Assembly: GCA_937922085.1 (NCBI GenBank)
Contig: CAKZVD010000063.1
Location: forward strand, 1-64,000
Reading direction: 5' to 3'
DNA: 64,000 bases
Origin: an uncultured Tenacibaculum sp.
Lineage (GTDB): Bacteria > Bacteroidota > Bacteroidia > Flavobacteriales > Flavobacteriaceae
Shown here: positions 30,624 through 41,195 of the stretch, piece after piece
How positions within the stretch are numbered: the first letter of the stretch is position 1
Layout: the number at the start of each line of letters is the position of its first letter
Translations under genes and position numbers: made by a program
The notes under the pieces: model-generated
Seen by the model: only the letters and a program-made list of their open reading frames with translations
Told to the model about the DNA's origin: nothing
Databases searched by the model: none

Positions 30624-30983
30624 TTAATTTTCTAAATAACCATCTGCTTTCCACTTATCAATAATGGCTCTATTTGTACTAGATATTCTTCCTGCTGCTG
30701 GCATAGGTCTAGAAGTACTATTTACACGACCTATTAAATTCCCATTTTCAGTGGCGTTTCTAACTTGCGTATAGTTTGTTAAGGATAAACCAGCGGTAGG
30801 GCTAACAGCATCATGGCAAGCAGTTGTGGCGCAGCTAGAATTAATAATATTTTTAACGTCTTTTTCGTAAGTTACCTTTTCTGTAGTATCTATTGGTGTT
30901 TCTTCTGCTGGTACTTCAGATGAAGAGCAATTAACTAATAGAATACTAGAAAAGAATAGGAATGTTTTAAGAGAATTTTTCAT
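30624..30983 (-). CDS. cytochrome c-like lipoprotein with atypical CxxxxCH motif
   Basis: lipobox LLVNCSSS; INSSCATTACHDAVSP. Confidence 0.72.
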   Translation of the reverse strand: MKNSLKTFLFFSSILLVNCSSSEVPAEETPIDTTEKVTYEKDVKNIINSSCATTACHDAVSPTAGLSLTNYTQVRNATENGNLIGRVNSTSRPMPAAGRISSTNRAIIDKWKADGYLEN

Positions 30984-31258
30984 TGTATATTAGGATTAAA
31001 AATTATGGTTTTCATAAATATAGTATAATTTTATTTTCCAAGGAAATTGTTTTTAATGTTAATAAGCATTCTCTCCTTTTAAGAAAGATTATTTTTTTAG
31101 GTTAAAAACTCAGTATAATTACTTTATGAATAAATAATAATATTAAAACTAATTAGAAAAAATATGTTCCCTCCCTATTTAAAACTTAAAAGCTAATATT
31201 ATATAAAGTATAAATAAGATTATACTGAGTGTAAAAAATATTTCAATTGAATTAGTTC

Positions 31259-32104
31259 TTAATTAGCTAATTCTATTTTTTCGTTTACAATTGGCCATAT
31301 GTTTGTTGATGGAAATCCGACACCATAATTATCTCCTCGCTTTAAATCTTGCTGAAATTTGTATAAAGGCCATCCCTTGTATGTAAGTTGAGTTCTACCA
31401 TGAACGGTCATAGTTTTAAAATCTGCTTTATTTAATGTAGAAGGAATTGCGTTTAAATCTATTTCATAAATAGGCCATAATGCATTGTTAGAAAAATCTG
31501 CTTTTGTATAGTTATTCGTTTCTTTTTTATCTTGAAAAAAACGATACAAAGTATTTCCTTCTGCATCAGTAAAATAAAAAGTAAGTGCTTTTCCAGGGGT
31601 ATAATCTTCTTTTAATTCTGTTTCAACTCCATTAGAATCTTTTCCTATAAGTTGGGCATTAGCAATCATTATAGAATAATCAGGTTTTGCTACAAACCAA
31701 ACATTGTTTACACCTTCACCATTTACATCACCAGCTTTAGTATCATTGTTAAAATAATATAAAGGCCAACCTTTGTATGTAGATTGAAAGCTTCCATCTG
31801 GTCTCATTACACGATTAAAATCTTCAGAAGACAAACCTTCACTAACAGTAATATTCTCATTGTAAAATATTGGCCAGGCATTTAAACAGCCATCATTACA
31901 AGAAACAGATTGGCCGTCATGATCAAGTGAAAAATAATAAAGTGTTTTACCTTCACTATCTGTTAATATGTTTCCAAGATTGGCATTTTTAGATAACTGT
32001 ACAGTAGCAGTTGTAGTTGGGTTTTCATTTTCATTATTTTCATCATCTGTACAGCTGTACATAAAGATAGAAAGTGAAACGATAAGTAGTGCTTTTTTTA
32101 GCAT
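31259..32104 (-). CDS. lipoprotein with four COG4315-type secreted repeats
   Basis: repeated G(K/W/N)xLYxFxxD...WP motifs, lipobox MYSC. Confidence 0.85.
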   Translation of the reverse strand: MLKKALLIVSLSIFMYSCTDDENNENENPTTTATVQLSKNANLGNILTDSEGKTLYYFSLDHDGQSVSCNDGCLNAWPIFYNENITVSEGLSSEDFNRVMRPDGSFQSTYKGWPLYYFNNDTKAGDVNGEGVNNVWFVAKPDYSIMIANAQLIGKDSNGVETELKEDYTPGKALTFYFTDAEGNTLYRFFQDKKETNNYTKADFSNNALWPIYEIDLNAIPSTLNKADFKTMTVHGRTQLTYKGWPLYKFQQDLKRGDNYGVGFPSTNIWPIVNEKIELAN

Positions 32105-32511
32105 AATAAATTAAGTTTAATGTTTCTTATTAATAGTTTTTACTTCAGGTCAAAATTATAATAAGTGTTTGTTTTAGCACTAATTAAAGTAAGTGAGAAG
32201 GAAGTTTTGAAGGGTGAAAAGGAAAAAAAAGGGTTGAAAAGGAGTGCATTTTTAATGATTATCCTGTTTTTAACCTAGAAAAGAATAATCAATTATAATT
32301 AAACTAAACTAAACCATGAAAAAGTTTTTAATTCAAAAGAAATAAGTGTTTTTTTTAAGATTTAAAAAAGTGAAATAACGAGAGAGCATTTTGTTTTAGT
32401 TTAAACAAAACAGAAATAAAAAAGTTGCTTTATTAGTTGAATAACTTTTATTTGCTAAAGCCTTTAAATACCGTATCTTTGCAAACTGTTTAAATATAAG
32501 GAATTCGTCGT

Positions 32512-34308
32512 ATGAAAAACATTAGAAATTTTTGCATTATTGCGCATATAGATCATGGGAAAAGTACACTTGCAGATAGGCTATTAGATTTTACTGGGGC
32601 TGTTACCGAACGTGAAAAACAAAATCAGTTATTAGATAATATGGATTTGGAGCGTGAAAGAGGGATTACCATAAAATCTCATGCTATTCAAATGGACTAT
32701 ATTCATAATGGAGAGCCTTTTATTTTAAACTTGATAGATACTCCTGGGCATGTCGATTTCTCGTACGAAGTTTCTCGTTCTATCGCGGCTTGTGAAGGAG
32801 CTCTTTTAATTGTAGATGCAGCTCAAAGTATTCAGGCGCAAACTATTTCTAATTTATATTTAGCACTAGAGAATGATTTAGAAATTATTCCTGTACTTAA
32901 TAAAGTAGATTTACCTTCTGCTAATCCAGAAGAAGTTACAGATGATATTGTTGATTTATTAGGTTGTAACCCAGAAGATGTAATTCATGCAAGTGGAAAA
33001 ACTGGTTTTGGGGTAGATAATATTTTAAGTGCAATTATTGATAGAATTCCAGCACCAGAAGGAGATCCTGAAGCGCCTCTTCAAGCATTAATCTTTGATT
33101 CAGTTTATAATTCTTACAGAGGAATTGAAACTTATTTCCGTGTTTTAAATGGAGAGATTAAAAAAGGGCAACGTATAAAATTCATGGCTACGAATAATGA
33201 ATACTTTGCAGATGAGGTAGGAACTTTAAAATTAGAACAAGTTGTAAAAAAATCTGTAAAAACAGGAGATGTAGGGTACTTAATTACAGGAATAAAAACA
33301 GCTAAAGAAGTAAAAGTAGGAGATACTATTACAGATGCTGTAAATCCAACTTTAGAAACCATTGATGGTTTTGAAGATGTAAAACCAATGGTTTTTGCAG
33401 GTATTTATCCAGTAGATACAGAAGATTATGAAGAATTGCGTTATTCTATGGAAAAATTGCAATTGAATGATGCTTCTTTAGTATTTCAACCAGAAAGTTC
33501 TGCAGCATTAGGTTTCGGTTTTCGTTGTGGATTTTTAGGAATGTTACACATGGAAATTATTCAAGAACGTTTAGAGCGTGAATTTAATATGACTGTAATT
33601 ACTACGGTTCCTAACGTTTCTTACCATGCATACACAAAGAAAAACCCTGAAGAGATTGTATTATTAAATAATCCAACAGATTTACCAGATCCATCACGAT
33701 TAGATAGAGTAGAAGAACCTTTTATTAAGGCATCTATTATTACAAAATCAGATTTTGTAGGACAAGTAATGTCTCTTTGTATTGAAAAAAGAGGGGAAAT
33801 TGTAAATCAAACATATTTAACTACAGAAAGAGTAGAGCTTACTTTTGATATGCCTTTAGCAGAAATTGTATTCGATTTTTATGATCGATTAAAAACAGTT
33901 TCTAAAGGATATGCTTCTTTTGACTATAGCCCTATAGGAATGAGAACCTCTAAATTAGTTCGTGTAGATATTTTATTAAATGCACAACCTGTAGATGCGC
34001 TATCGGCATTATTACATGCAGACAATGCTTATACAATAGGAAAAAAGATTGTTGAGAAATTAAAAACATTAATTCCAAGACAACAGTTTGATATTCCTAT
34101 ACAAGCTGCGATTGGAGCAAAAATTATTGCTCGTGAAACAACAAAAGCATTACGTAAAGATGTTACGGCAAAATGTTATGGAGGAGATATTTCTAGGAAG
34201 CGTAAACTTTTAGAAAAACAAAAGAAAGGAAAGAAAAGAATGCGCCAAGTAGGTAATGTAGAAATTCCACAAGAAGCATTTATGGCAGTATTAAAACTGA
34301 ATGATTAA
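32512..34308 (+). CDS. lepA: elongation factor 4 (LepA)
   Basis: [25 protein letters not shown]; GTPase motifs; C-terminal [23 protein letters not shown]. Confidence 0.97.
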   Translation: MKNIRNFCIIAHIDHGKSTLADRLLDFTGAVTEREKQNQLLDNMDLERERGITIKSHAIQMDYIHNGEPFILNLIDTPGHVDFSYEVSRSIAACEGALLIVDAAQSIQAQTISNLYLALENDLEIIPVLNKVDLPSANPEEVTDDIVDLLGCNPEDVIHASGKTGFGVDNILSAIIDRIPAPEGDPEAPLQALIFDSVYNSYRGIETYFRVLNGEIKKGQRIKFMATNNEYFADEVGTLKLEQVVKKSVKTGDVGYLITGIKTAKEVKVGDTITDAVNPTLETIDGFEDVKPMVFAGIYPVDTEDYEELRYSMEKLQLNDASLVFQPESSAALGFGFRCGFLGMLHMEIIQERLEREFNMTVITTVPNVSYHAYTKKNPEEIVLLNNPTDLPDPSRLDRVEEPFIKASIITKSDFVGQVMSLCIEKRGEIVNQTYLTTERVELTFDMPLAEIVFDFYDRLKTVSKGYASFDYSPIGMRTSKLVRVDILLNAQPVDALSALLHADNAYTIGKKIVEKLKTLIPRQQFDIPIQAAIGAKIIARETTKALRKDVTAKCYGGDISRKRKLLEKQKKGKKRMRQVGNVEIPQEAFMAVLKLND

Positions 34309-34319
34309 TATAAAATAAC

Positions 34320-34357
34320 TAAAGGGCGATAAAATAATTTTTATCGCCCTTTTTTAT
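34320..34357 (+). terminator. lepA intrinsic terminator
   Basis: AAAGGGCGATAAAATAATTTTTATCGCCCTTTTTT. Confidence 0.9.
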
Positions 34358-34591
34358 TGCTCTCTTTTCTGTAAATAAGAAAAAGGAATCGTAGAAAAAA
34401 ACTGAATATTTTTTTATTTTTTAATGAAAATAAAATCTCTTGATCTTTTTAAAGGGTTATTAAACAGTCGGTTAGTTTTATTTGTGTTTTTTCATGATTA
34501 AAATAATATGCTTCATACCTGAAAAAGAGACGCTAAAGCATTTGTTGTGATTTTTATTTTTTTTTCTGTTTAAATTTATTTCACTTATAAA

Positions 34592-35035
34592 TTGTTAAAA
34601 ATCAAGTATATGATGCGGGTAGGGATTGAGAAAACAGAAACAATAGAAGATTTTACTTATTTGATAATTAATTGGTACAGAGAAATACCAGAGTTTAGAA
34701 CAAGTTTTAAAGATGCTATTGCAGGTGTAAGCACTATGCCTGGAGGAATTAAAGCAAGTATTAAATATAATTGGAAACAAAAAACGATAGAAGATCTGTG
34801 TGATTTTTTTACCGATTGGTTTGAACGGAACCAAAAATTAACAACAGAGTTAGAATATATTCAAAAATTTAGTTGGCTGTATTATAAAAATCCAAAAGGA
34901 TTAGAGTTTGTTGCTAAAGATTATGGTTTACAAATGATTTGTCATTTTATTGAAATGAATACAGCTCAAAAGAATTCCTCAAAATACATAGACTTAATGC
35001 AAAACTGGAGAAAAGAGATAATATCTAATTTCTAA
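34592..35035 (+). CDS. hypothetical protein
   Basis: intact ORF; real start probably ATG 34610 or 34613. Confidence 0.65.
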   Translation: MLKIKYMMRVGIEKTETIEDFTYLIINWYREIPEFRTSFKDAIAGVSTMPGGIKASIKYNWKQKTIEDLCDFFTDWFERNQKLTTELEYIQKFSWLYYKNPKGLEFVAKDYGLQMICHFIEMNTAQKNSSKYIDLMQNWRKEIISNF

Positions 35036-35063
35036 AAACAGATGCTACTTTACTTGTTTTCCA

Positions 35064-35837
35064 TTAGTGAAGATACTTCACTTTTTTAATATGCTTCTTC
35101 ATTAAATACAATCCAAAAAATAAACATGGTGATACCAGTAGAACAGATGCAATAGCATTTGTTAAAGAGGTAGGAGTTATACCGCTTGCAGTAAAGTCAT
35201 TTCCTAAACTATCAATTCCTGCAAAGAAGTCAATTAATGCATGTGCAATGATTAAAGGGTAAATACGCTTTGTAATAATAAGTAATGTACCAAACATAAC
35301 ACCAATAAAAGTAGCAAATAAGACCTGTGATAATTCTCCGTAAATTCCTTTACTAAATTTGATTAAATGTAATACCCCAAAAATTAATGAAGCAATTACA
35401 ATAGCTTTTTTAGGGTTTTTAAAGTAGTTAATTAAACTAGATTGTAAAAAGCCACGAATACTTAATTCTTCAGCAAAACCAATACTTACACAATAAATTA
35501 AAAGAATCCCAATATTTGTAATTGTGTAATTAGATATGTCATCAGCAAAAAGTATATTTAAAACAATAAGATATAAACCACCAATAAGTACTAAGCCTAT
35601 TTTTTTAGTTTTCACTTTAGAAAGCCCCGCTAAATCAGTTAATCCATTAGCTTTAATCATGTAAAAGGAAATAAGAGCTAAAATGATGTTATAAACGGTT
35701 TTAGTTAATAGATGCAAACTGTAAGAAAATTTTTGAATGTCAATAAAATAAGAGACAGTTAATTGTTTTAAAACAGTAATTCCTACAAGAATTAATATAA
35801 ATAAATTTACTTTTTTTAGTAGCGTAATGTTTTTCAT
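35064..35837 (-). CDS. CPBP family intramembrane metalloprotease (paralog of 12230-13003)
   Basis: EELSIRGFLQSSLINYFKNPKKAI shared with first copy. Confidence 0.87.
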   Translation of the reverse strand: MKNITLLKKVNLFILILVGITVLKQLTVSYFIDIQKFSYSLHLLTKTVYNIILALISFYMIKANGLTDLAGLSKVKTKKIGLVLIGGLYLIVLNILFADDISNYTITNIGILLIYCVSIGFAEELSIRGFLQSSLINYFKNPKKAIVIASLIFGVLHLIKFSKGIYGELSQVLFATFIGVMFGTLLIITKRIYPLIIAHALIDFFAGIDSLGNDFTASGITPTSLTNAIASVLLVSPCLFFGLYLMKKHIKKVKYLH

Positions 35838-36050
35838 AGTTAGTCGTTTGTTATTAGTTAAACGATTAAAAGAATAAAATGTAACAGATTAATCTACCTA
35901 TTTTTTCTTTTTAGTATTCACTTATTTTATATAGTAGGTTTTTAGCTATAATAGTTACGAAAAAGGACTGTAAGTATATGATTAAAAAAAGTAAAATAAG
36001 ATTTAGAAGAAGATGAATTCGTATTTATATTTGAATTTTTTTTTAGTATC

Positions 36051-36254
36051 TTGTTTTTCTTCATAGCCTTATTTCCTTTACTAGCAAGTATTTTAAATTG
36101 GGATTTTTTCTTCAAGATGAGTAAATCTAAATTCCTTGTAAGCATTTTAGGAAGAAATGGAACTAGAGTTTTTTATGGAGCTTTAGGACTTGTTTTAATG
36201 GGAGTAAGTATTGCAGGTATGTTTGGGTATGTTAATCTTGCTATAGATTTTTAA
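36051..36254 (+). CDS. Imm17-like small membrane protein
   Basis: two TMs with 'NWDFFF...LVSILGRNGTRVFYGALGLVLM' typical of the family. Confidence 0.65.
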   Translation: MFFFIALFPLLASILNWDFFFKMSKSKFLVSILGRNGTRVFYGALGLVLMGVSIAGMFGYVNLAIDF

Positions 36255-36307
36255 AAACAAACAAAATTAAGATTATAATAATAGTAGGTTTAATAATTGT
36301 TTGCGTT

Positions 36308-37159
36308 CTAATTTAAAGAGAAAGTATATAATTTACCTCCACTACCATTTGCTCTTTCATCGGTAATATATAATGTATTATTGTTTTTAAAATCGAGACC
36401 TTCTTTTTGAGAAAAATGATCAAGATTGTATTCAGTAAGTAAACCGTCAAAAAAAACATCTGAAGTAAAATTGCTAAAAACTAATACTTTGTCAGCTGTT
36501 AATAATGCTACTTTTTTATGATCATCTGATATTGCAGCAGCAGTAATCCAACAACCTTTGGTATTGCAATTATTAAAGCTGCCTAAATATTCTGCAGTAT
36601 GATTTCCTGGTATTGCTGGTATTTTATATAAACTTGTTTTCCCATAATTATTTTTCACTCTACTTTTTGTGAAAATATATAAATAGCCATTCATATAGAG
36701 TAAAGATTCAGCATCAAAAAAATAATTTTCTTTTTTAGGAGGATACTTTTGTTGATTTGGGTATGAAAATTTTATTTTTTCTACAGTAATAGAACTATTA
36801 TCTATTAAATCTTGATGATTGATTTTTAAGATGACTAAGTTTTTTCGTTTGTTAGCATTATTACCAAAATCAGCAATAAAAAGATTTCCAAAATTATCTG
36901 AAGTAATATCTTCCCAATCAGTGTTCTTTGCATTTATTGTAACTGTTTTTCTTATTACTCCACTTTCATTTAAACCGTATAGTTCGTTTTTATTACCACT
37001 ATCATTGTGCATCCATAATAAAGAAGAGTTGTTTGTTTTTTCAATACCAGAAGCTTCTTCGAGTTTTCCAGGTAAATAACCAACAACTTTCAAGTTTCCA
37101 TAATTTGAACAATTTGTTAAGGCTACTATAAACAAGCTTACTATTAATTTTTTCATCAT
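36308..37159 (-). CDS. hypothetical beta-propeller-like lipoprotein
   Basis: lipobox LTNC; start trimmed because ORF-track N-terminus runs into the hairpin at 37173. Confidence 0.7.
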   Translation of the reverse strand: MMKKLIVSLFIVALTNCSNYGNLKVVGYLPGKLEEASGIEKTNNSSLLWMHNDSGNKNELYGLNESGVIRKTVTINAKNTDWEDITSDNFGNLFIADFGNNANKRKNLVILKINHQDLIDNSSITVEKIKFSYPNQQKYPPKKENYFFDAESLLYMNGYLYIFTKSRVKNNYGKTSLYKIPAIPGNHTAEYLGSFNNCNTKGCWITAAAISDDHKKVALLTADKVLVFSNFTSDVFFDGLLTEYNLDHFSQKEGLDFKNNNTLYITDERANGSGGKLYTFSLN

Positions 37160-37172
37160 AATAAAGATAAAC

Positions 37173-37203
37173 AAAAAGCCTCTGATGTTAGAGGCTTTTT
37201 TTA
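37173..37203. terminator. terminator hairpin
   Basis: AAAAAGCCTCT-GATGTT-AGAGGCTTTTTTT. Confidence 0.8.
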
Positions 37204-37240
37204 ATAATACAATTTGTAAATTGTAATAAATTATGAAATT

Positions 37241-38899
37241 TTATATAGTAAGTGTTTTCTTAGTTGATAAAGAAAATACCTTTTCAGTAACAGTATTTAC
37301 ATAATTCCAATCAGTAGTAACAGTACTAGTATTGATCGTTAATTTCATGAAACCTCTATCAGCTAAATTTGCATGCTTCAAATCATCAATTAAAAGTTCT
37401 AAAGCTTGCCCTAATTGTACAGCTCCTTGAGCACCAACAAAACTTTCAAAACCCGGAGAAGAAACAGAACTAGTAGCTACTTCATTAGCTACCTTGTCAC
37501 CAGAAGCAGTTATTAAATCACTTTGCCATGCATTGTGTGTGTCACCAGCTAATACAACTACTTTTTTATCTTTAAAAGTAGCTAATATTTCTTCTCTTTC
37601 CATGAAATAACCGTCCCAGGCGTCTAAATTATAGGGAACTACTGTTTTTACTCGTGCTATTTCTGTAGGAGTTAATGTAGTGTCACCTTGTAACAATTTA
37701 GTTTTAATTTGAACTAATTCAACCAATGTAGTTTGAAATGTAGGAGATCCAAAAGCGGTTAATAATTCAGCGGGAATCAACATTTTACCCATCAATACTT
37801 GTTGCCCTATAATTTGCCATTGCGAACTAGCATTTGCCATTTCATTCTTGAACCAGTCTTTTTGTTGCGTACCTAATATTGTTCTTGATGGGTCTAACCA
37901 ATCATTTTGAAATGCAGGAATATCAAATCCAGCAGCAGAAGTGTAATTCGCATAATCTAATTGTTTATCTCTACCAACTACTCGTGTATCTAACATGGTT
38001 AAATCAACTAAATTCCCAAGTTTTAGAGATCTATAAATGATTGTATTGTCAGTTAAATTAGTGTTATTTGGTAAGTATTCGCTATAAGCTTGTAACGCGT
38101 TTGTTTTTCTAGCTTGAAAATCACCTTCTTCTGGTTGGTGATTTTCAGCACCATCTTTATAAGTATCGTTTGTTACTTCATGATCATCCCAAACACAAAC
38201 AAAAGGTTTTTTCTGATGCAATTCCTTTAGTTGAGTTTCAGATCTATATTGACGGTAGCGTGTTCTGTAATCATCTAGTGTAATAATTTCTCCAATAGGT
38301 TCTGGTTTTCTAAATGAGCCATAAGTGTTTTCTCCATATTCATAAATATAATCACCTAAATGAACAATAACATCAGCATCAGAATCTTTCATCGCTTCAT
38401 ACACATTAAAGTAGCCTGCTGCATAATTTGCACAAGAAGCAACTGCTAATTTTACTTCTGAAGTTTTATTACCAAACGTAAGAGTTTCTCCAATAGGAGA
38501 TGTTGATTTATCTTCAATATTTACAAAGCGATAGAATAATTTTAAATTTTCGTCTAAATCTTTAATTTCTACGGCTAAAGTATAATCTCTAGAAGCATCT
38601 GTAGTAACTTCACCTTGACGTACAAGGTTCTTGAAATCTGCATCTTTGGCTAATTGCCATACAATTTTTACAGAAGGATTAGTAGTTGTGTAACGAGACC
38701 AGATAATAACTTGAGAATTTGTAGGATCGAAACTTGCTACTCCTTGATTAAAATTTTGATCTGTTAAATTAGAAGGTATAACAGATGTTAATTTATTTTC
38801 ATCATCACTACAACTGATAAAGTTTGAGGCTAAAATAAGACCTCCAGTAGCCAATAATGAGTTTTTTAAGAAATTCCTTCTTTTTATATTGTATGCCAT
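37241..38899 (-). CDS. alkaline phosphatase D (PhoD-like) family protein
   Basis: twin-Arg-like 'KRRNFLK' leader; VHLGDYIYEYG; WDDHEVTNDTYKDGAENH; VVLAGDTHNAW. Confidence 0.9.
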   Translation of the reverse strand: MAYNIKRRNFLKNSLLATGGLILASNFISCSDDENKLTSVIPSNLTDQNFNQGVASFDPTNSQVIIWSRYTTTNPSVKIVWQLAKDADFKNLVRQGEVTTDASRDYTLAVEIKDLDENLKLFYRFVNIEDKSTSPIGETLTFGNKTSEVKLAVASCANYAAGYFNVYEAMKDSDADVIVHLGDYIYEYGENTYGSFRKPEPIGEIITLDDYRTRYRQYRSETQLKELHQKKPFVCVWDDHEVTNDTYKDGAENHQPEEGDFQARKTNALQAYSEYLPNNTNLTDNTIIYRSLKLGNLVDLTMLDTRVVGRDKQLDYANYTSAAGFDIPAFQNDWLDPSRTILGTQQKDWFKNEMANASSQWQIIGQQVLMGKMLIPAELLTAFGSPTFQTTLVELVQIKTKLLQGDTTLTPTEIARVKTVVPYNLDAWDGYFMEREEILATFKDKKVVVLAGDTHNAWQSDLITASGDKVANEVATSSVSSPGFESFVGAQGAVQLGQALELLIDDLKHANLADRGFMKLTINTSTVTTDWNYVNTVTEKVFSLSTKKTLTI

Positions 38900-38974
38900 G
38901 GGTAATTATGTATCTGCATAATTACATGGCTTAGTTTTCTTAAATGTTATGAAAAGTTCATGAGTATGTAAAAG

Positions 38975-39805
38975 TTACCAGCCTCCAGTTGCGCCGCCGC
39001 CGCCGCCCATTCCTCCGCCAAAGCCACCTCCAAAACCGCCACTATCGAAGCCACCACCTCCAAAACCACCAGATGAAGAACCACTACCAAAGCCACCTCC
39101 AAAACCGCCACCACGTCCTGAGTTGCTTAAAATAATAGTTTCTAAAATATTTCTAGAATCTGAGTTTCTTCTGTATCGTCTACGACCATTTCCTCTGTTA
39201 GATCTAGAAATTAGAATGAAAAAGATAATAAGTATTACAATGAAAATAATAAAGCTAGGGTTAAAACCAGTATCTGCTGATTTACGAGAACCTTTGTATT
39301 CTCCCTGCATTACTTTTGCGATAGCATTAACACCACTATCTAATCCTTGATAGAAATTTCCTTGTTTAAAATGAGGTAATATTTCTTTTTCAATAATTCT
39401 ACGAGACATGTAGTCAGTTAATAGGTGTTCAACTCCATATCCTGTATTAATATTAATTTTTTTATCGCCTTTAGCAAGAGTAATAAGTATTCCATTATCT
39501 TTTCCTTTTTGACCAATCCCCCATTTAGTTAGCCATTGAGCACCTAAATAAGCAATGTTTTCTCCTTGGGTAGAATTGATAATGGCAACAACTATTTGTG
39601 TTGAAGTAGTATCTGAATATTTAATTAATTTATTTTCTAAATTCAGACTCTCTCTCTTAGAAAGTAAACCAATATAGTCATGAAGACCTTTTTGCTCTTC
39701 TAGTTTTTTAGGTTTATCAGGAATACTAAATTGAGCGTATGATGTTATTGTTCCAATAAAAAGAAACAAAAATAAAGAGAATATGTAATGTGTTTTCTTT
39801 TTCAT
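38975..39805 (-). CDS. TPM domain-containing protein with Gly-rich C-terminus
   Basis: TPM_phosphatase-like domain; GGGFGGGFGSGSSSGGFGGGG tail. Confidence 0.9.
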   Translation of the reverse strand: MKKKTHYIFSLFLFLFIGTITSYAQFSIPDKPKKLEEQKGLHDYIGLLSKRESLNLENKLIKYSDTTSTQIVVAIINSTQGENIAYLGAQWLTKWGIGQKGKDNGILITLAKGDKKININTGYGVEHLLTDYMSRRIIEKEILPHFKQGNFYQGLDSGVNAIAKVMQGEYKGSRKSADTGFNPSFIIFIVILIIFFILISRSNRGNGRRRYRRNSDSRNILETIILSNSGRGGGFGGGFGSGSSSGGFGGGGFDSGGFGGGFGGGMGGGGGATGGW

Positions 39806-40243
39806 TTAGCCTTTAGAAACTTCATTTGGTAATTCATCAACATCATTTGTAGTCCAAGGAAAGTGAGCTTGTAATTCTTTACCAGCTTTTAAAACACCGG
39901 CAACAATGCCTTGTTTAAAGTTTCCTTGTTTAAATTGTTGTTGTATGGTGTTTTTAGTAGATTCCCAAAAGTTTTCTGGAACTACAGCATCAATACCTTT
40001 GTCACCATAAATAACGAATTTATGATCATCAACAGCAACATAAATTAAAACTGCATTTTGTTCTTTTGTATTGAACATTTTAAGCATTCGAAATACTTCT
40101 AGTGTACGATTGTAATGAGAAAGAGAAGTTGTTCTTTCTATATGTACTCTAATTTCACCAGAAGTATTTCGCTCTGCTTGTCTTATAGCTTGAACGATTT
40201 CCTGTTCTTCTTCTATGGAAAGAAAATCTTCTACGTTAGACAT
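39806..40243 (-). CDS. TPM domain-containing protein
   Basis: E..I..AIRQAERNTSGEIRVHIE; adjacent to LemA and the other TPM gene. Confidence 0.88.
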   Translation of the reverse strand: MSNVEDFLSIEEEQEIVQAIRQAERNTSGEIRVHIERTTSLSHYNRTLEVFRMLKMFNTKEQNAVLIYVAVDDHKFVIYGDKGIDAVVPENFWESTKNTIQQQFKQGNFKQGIVAGVLKAGKELQAHFPWTTNDVDELPNEVSKG

Positions 40244-40245
40244 TC

Positions 40246-40842
40246 TTAAAATTTAAAATCTACATTAGGTGCTTTTTCAGAACCAGGATCTGCTTTATAA
40301 CGAGTCATTTCATCAAAGTTAAATAACCTAGCTAAAAAAGAACCAGGGAATTTTTTGATGTGTTTATTATAAATATTTACAGATTCATTATAACGATCAC
40401 GAGAAACATTAATTCTGTTTTCTGTACCTTCTAATTGACTTTGTAATTCTAAAAAGTTTCGATTTGCTTTTAAATCAGGGTATCTTTCTACAGAAACTAA
40501 TAATTTAGATAAGGCACCAGACATTCCCGATTGTGCCTTTTGGAATTGTGCCATATTTTCAGGAGTTAAATTGCTTGCATCAATATTTACTGATGTAGCT
40601 TTTGCTCTTGCGTTAATAACATCTGTTAAAGTACTCTTTTCAAAATCTGCTGCACCTTGTACCGTTTTAACTAAGTTCCCAATTAAATCGTTTCTTCTTT
40701 GGTAAGAACTTTCTACATTAGACCATTTGGTTTTTGCATTTTCTTGATATTCTACAGCTGTATTATTAAACCCAACTGCCCAATTATATCCAGTGTACAC
40801 TAAAACTCCTATGATAATTAGAGGGATTAACCATTTTTTCAT
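40246..40842 (-). CDS. LemA family protein
   Basis: SYQRRNDLIGNLVKTVQGAADFE; RYNESVNIYNKHIKKFPGSFLA. Confidence 0.93.
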   Translation of the reverse strand: MKKWLIPLIIIGVLVYTGYNWAVGFNNTAVEYQENAKTKWSNVESSYQRRNDLIGNLVKTVQGAADFEKSTLTDVINARAKATSVNIDASNLTPENMAQFQKAQSGMSGALSKLLVSVERYPDLKANRNFLELQSQLEGTENRINVSRDRYNESVNIYNKHIKKFPGSFLARLFNFDEMTRYKADPGSEKAPNVDFKF

Positions 40843-40859
40843 GTTTTTTGATTTTTTTG

Positions 40860-41192
40860 TTATTGTAATTGATTTTTTATTTTTATTAATTCTGCCTTAA
40901 CAGATTCTAATCTACTAATTATTTCCTGATTTTCAATAACTTTACTAGGGTTTTGCTTTAGTTTTTGTTTTGCTCCGTCTAAAGTAAAACCTCGTTCTTT
41001 TACCAAATTGTAAATCAGTTTAAAATTTTCAACATCTTCATGAGTAAACAATCGATTACCTTTTGCATTTTTTTTAGGCTTAATAATATCGAATTCACCT
41101 TCCCAAAAACGAATTAAAGAAGTATTCACTTGAAAAGCTTTTGCTACTTCTCCTATTTTATAATATCTTTTTTGAGGTAAATCAACGTGCAT
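40860..41192 (-). CDS. MerR family transcriptional regulator
   Basis: YYKIGEVAKAFQVNTSLIRFWEGEFDII. Confidence 0.9.
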   Translation of the reverse strand: MHVDLPQKRYYKIGEVAKAFQVNTSLIRFWEGEFDIIKPKKNAKGNRLFTHEDVENFKLIYNLVKERGFTLDGAKQKLKQNPSKVIENQEIISRLESVKAELIKIKNQLQ

Positions 41193-41195
41193 ATA

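Noticed and set aside
38975-39120. GC-rich repetitive stretch (gccgccgccgccgcc)
   Set aside because: Explained by the Gly-rich C-terminus common in TPM-domain proteins.
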